Notes under the pieces: model-generated
The model's input: the letters and a program-made list of their open reading frames with translations, nothing else
What the model was told of the DNA's origin: nothing
The model's database searches: none
Translations under genes and position numbers: made by a program
In this document: positions 63,129 through 64,000 of the stretch, in pieces
How positions within the stretch are numbered: position 1 is the first letter of the stretch
Layout: each line of letters opens with the position of its first letter
Assembly (NCBI GenBank): GCA_041879295.1
Contig: CP047152.1
Location: 3,105,501 to 3,169,500, forward strand
Source: Pseudomonas putida
GTDB lineage: Bacteria; Pseudomonadota; Gammaproteobacteria; Pseudomonadales; Pseudomonadaceae
Length of the DNA: 64,000 nt
Direction: 5' to 3'

Positions 63129-63599
63129 TCAAAGCTCCCTAATCGCTTGCCTTATCGAGCCAATAAAAAACTCCTCAAAACTTTGATAAATTACATTTTT
63201 TTCCTTGGTTCGCTTGAACGAAAGCTGAGTTTCAACTATGACCGGCTCTCCAGCACCTCCGAGAGTCGAGACATCTATGGAATAAATCGGACCATAGCCA
63301 GAAGCTTTCACTACAATCATCGACTCATTTGCATCGCCATCAGCTCTAGCACTTTTTGTGGCAAAAACCACATTAGGAACAGACGTTGCACCAATACCGC
63401 TCTTGGTTATACCATAGTAAGTATCACCCGCAAACGACAGCGCACCATATTTCTTCAAAAACAATTTATATGATAATGGGAAATTAACACCAAGAGCTTT
63501 CTCAAAGCCTGCTATCGCTTCATCCGATGCCCCCCCTGCGCATGCAGGCTCTTCCCCGCTGGCGTTGATTTCAGATTCTATAATATCTATATAGCTCAT
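63129..63599 (-). CDS. SMI1/KNR4 (SUKH) family immunity protein
   Basis: A 156-residue protein with the family signature: an early acidic helix, GFEKALGVNFPLSYKLFLKK, YGALSFAGDTYYGIT, then IYSIDVS and a final QSFEEFFIGSI. Members bind and neutralise diverse Rhs and CDI toxins. It follows the toxin end at 63609 by about 10 nt. Intact and AT-rich. Confidence 0.8.
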   Translation of the reverse strand: MSYIDIIESEINASGEEPACAGGASDEAIAGFEKALGVNFPLSYKLFLKKYGALSFAGDTYYGITKSGIGATSVPNVVFATKSARADGDANESMIVVKASGYGPIYSIDVSTLGGAGEPVIVETQLSFKRTKEKNVIYQSFEEFFIGSIRQAIREL

Positions 63600-63608
63600 T
63601 TTATATCC

Positions 63609-63822
63609 TCAAAAATCCAAGGCTCTGGCTTTCCAATAAGATTTCTTCCAAGTATTGAATGGACCGCGCTTCATGCTTGGCGGCGCGCTGTTAAAAAGAC
63701 GTCTTAATCCATCACTTCCTACCCAACTTTCTCCCACTGGTTAGAATATATGTGCACCACCCTTTCATGCTTAGAATGGAAACTGCTTAGAACCTCAGCC
63801 ATCGGACCACGTTCATCTTAGC
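63609..63822 (-). pseudogene. toxin C-terminal tip, frameshifted
   Basis: The minus strand reads MAEVLSSFHSKHERVVHIYS, NQWEKV and then, in the next frame, GSDGLRRLFNSAPPSMKRGP and FNTWKKSYWKARALDF to TGA 63611-63609. It directly precedes the SUKH gene, so it is the tip of the cognate toxin. The family is not recognised, and its junction with rhs DNA is at about 63823. Confidence 0.55.
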
Positions 63823-64000
63823 TGCTTTTGCCGATCCCGGTCGGTTGCCGCTCGATGCTCAGCAACCGGTCACCGTCGTCGTATGCGAATGTCTGGCTCG
63901 CATCACGGTTGATCTTGGCAACCAAACGCCCAATGGCATCACGCTCGAACAGCGTATGGCGCTCGGGCCGCTCGGCATTTTCGCCATAGCAATCTCATCC
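63823..64000 (-). pseudogene. rhs fragment continuing out of the window
   Basis: GENAERPERHTLFERDAIGR, LVAKINRDASQTFAYDDGDR and LLSIERQPTGIGK are Rhs YD repeats matching 58160-58310. The left side is joined abruptly to the toxin tip without the Rhs core end, so the core is deleted here. Confidence 0.75.

Noticed and set aside
1..64000. CRISPR arrays, tRNA, rRNA or a plasmid replication origin
   Set aside because: No regularly spaced short repeats, tRNA cloverleaf or initiator-type gene was found. The repeats seen are introns, IS copies and rhs/vgrG remnants.

Overview
The window looks like Pseudomonas accessory DNA, either a large plasmid or a chromosomal island. Pointers are the GC-rich codon use, the CopABRS and ACR3/ArsH/ArsJ gene types, PtrA-like small proteins, IS5-family elements and VgrG/PAAR/Rhs debris. 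No rRNA, tRNA, CRISPR array or replication gene was seen.

Region A (1-10.6 kb) is a run of small, mostly unknown accessory genes. Recognisable members are a PolyVal-like ADP-ribosyltransferase, a YejK/NdpA nucleoid-associated protein, a transglutaminase-like protein, a DUF6283 protein and a HicA-like protein. Many are separate transcription units, and at least nine carry one shared upstream motif (TTCTGGCACA, 12 nt, TGATACTGG) about 45-75 nt before the start codon. I think this is a common promoter and possibly a regulon signature of the element.

Region B (10.7-20.3 kb) is an arsenic island: arsN, an antisense overlapping arsO, two arsR genes, two arsenate-reductase genes, acr3, arsH, a tyrosine-phosphatase-like gene, gapdh and arsJ. 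A dead flavin monooxygenase fragment follows, then an RcnR-like regulator with a CDF exporter (dmeRF type).

Region C (20.4-41 kb) is a copper/silver island. A minus-strand operon runs ptrA-like, copA, a Met/His-rich protein, copB, a His-rich cytochrome c and a DUF411 protein. A plus-strand block runs copRS, a Cys/Met-rich small protein, then RND genes cusC-cusB-cusA and cusF. Four CopR-type boxes mark the promoters. Two tandem group II introns, 1920 bp each, sit directly after a transcription terminator. An IS5-family element has landed across the cusA stop codon and separated cusA from cusF.

Region D (41-64 kb) begins with remnants of what I take to be a gamma-mobile-trio (GMT) integrative element: intact gmtX and truncated gmtZ. 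Two tandem IS5-family copies follow, then about 20 kb of type VI secretion/Rhs polymorphic toxin debris. This holds vgrG fragments, PAAR-HNH and Tse6-like toxins, four or more Rhs C-terminal remnants, and IS3, IS66 and IS5 scraps. Nearly every toxin is truncated, frameshifted or deleted, while nearly every adjacent AT-rich immunity gene is intact, which suggests selection to keep immunity after losing the effectors.
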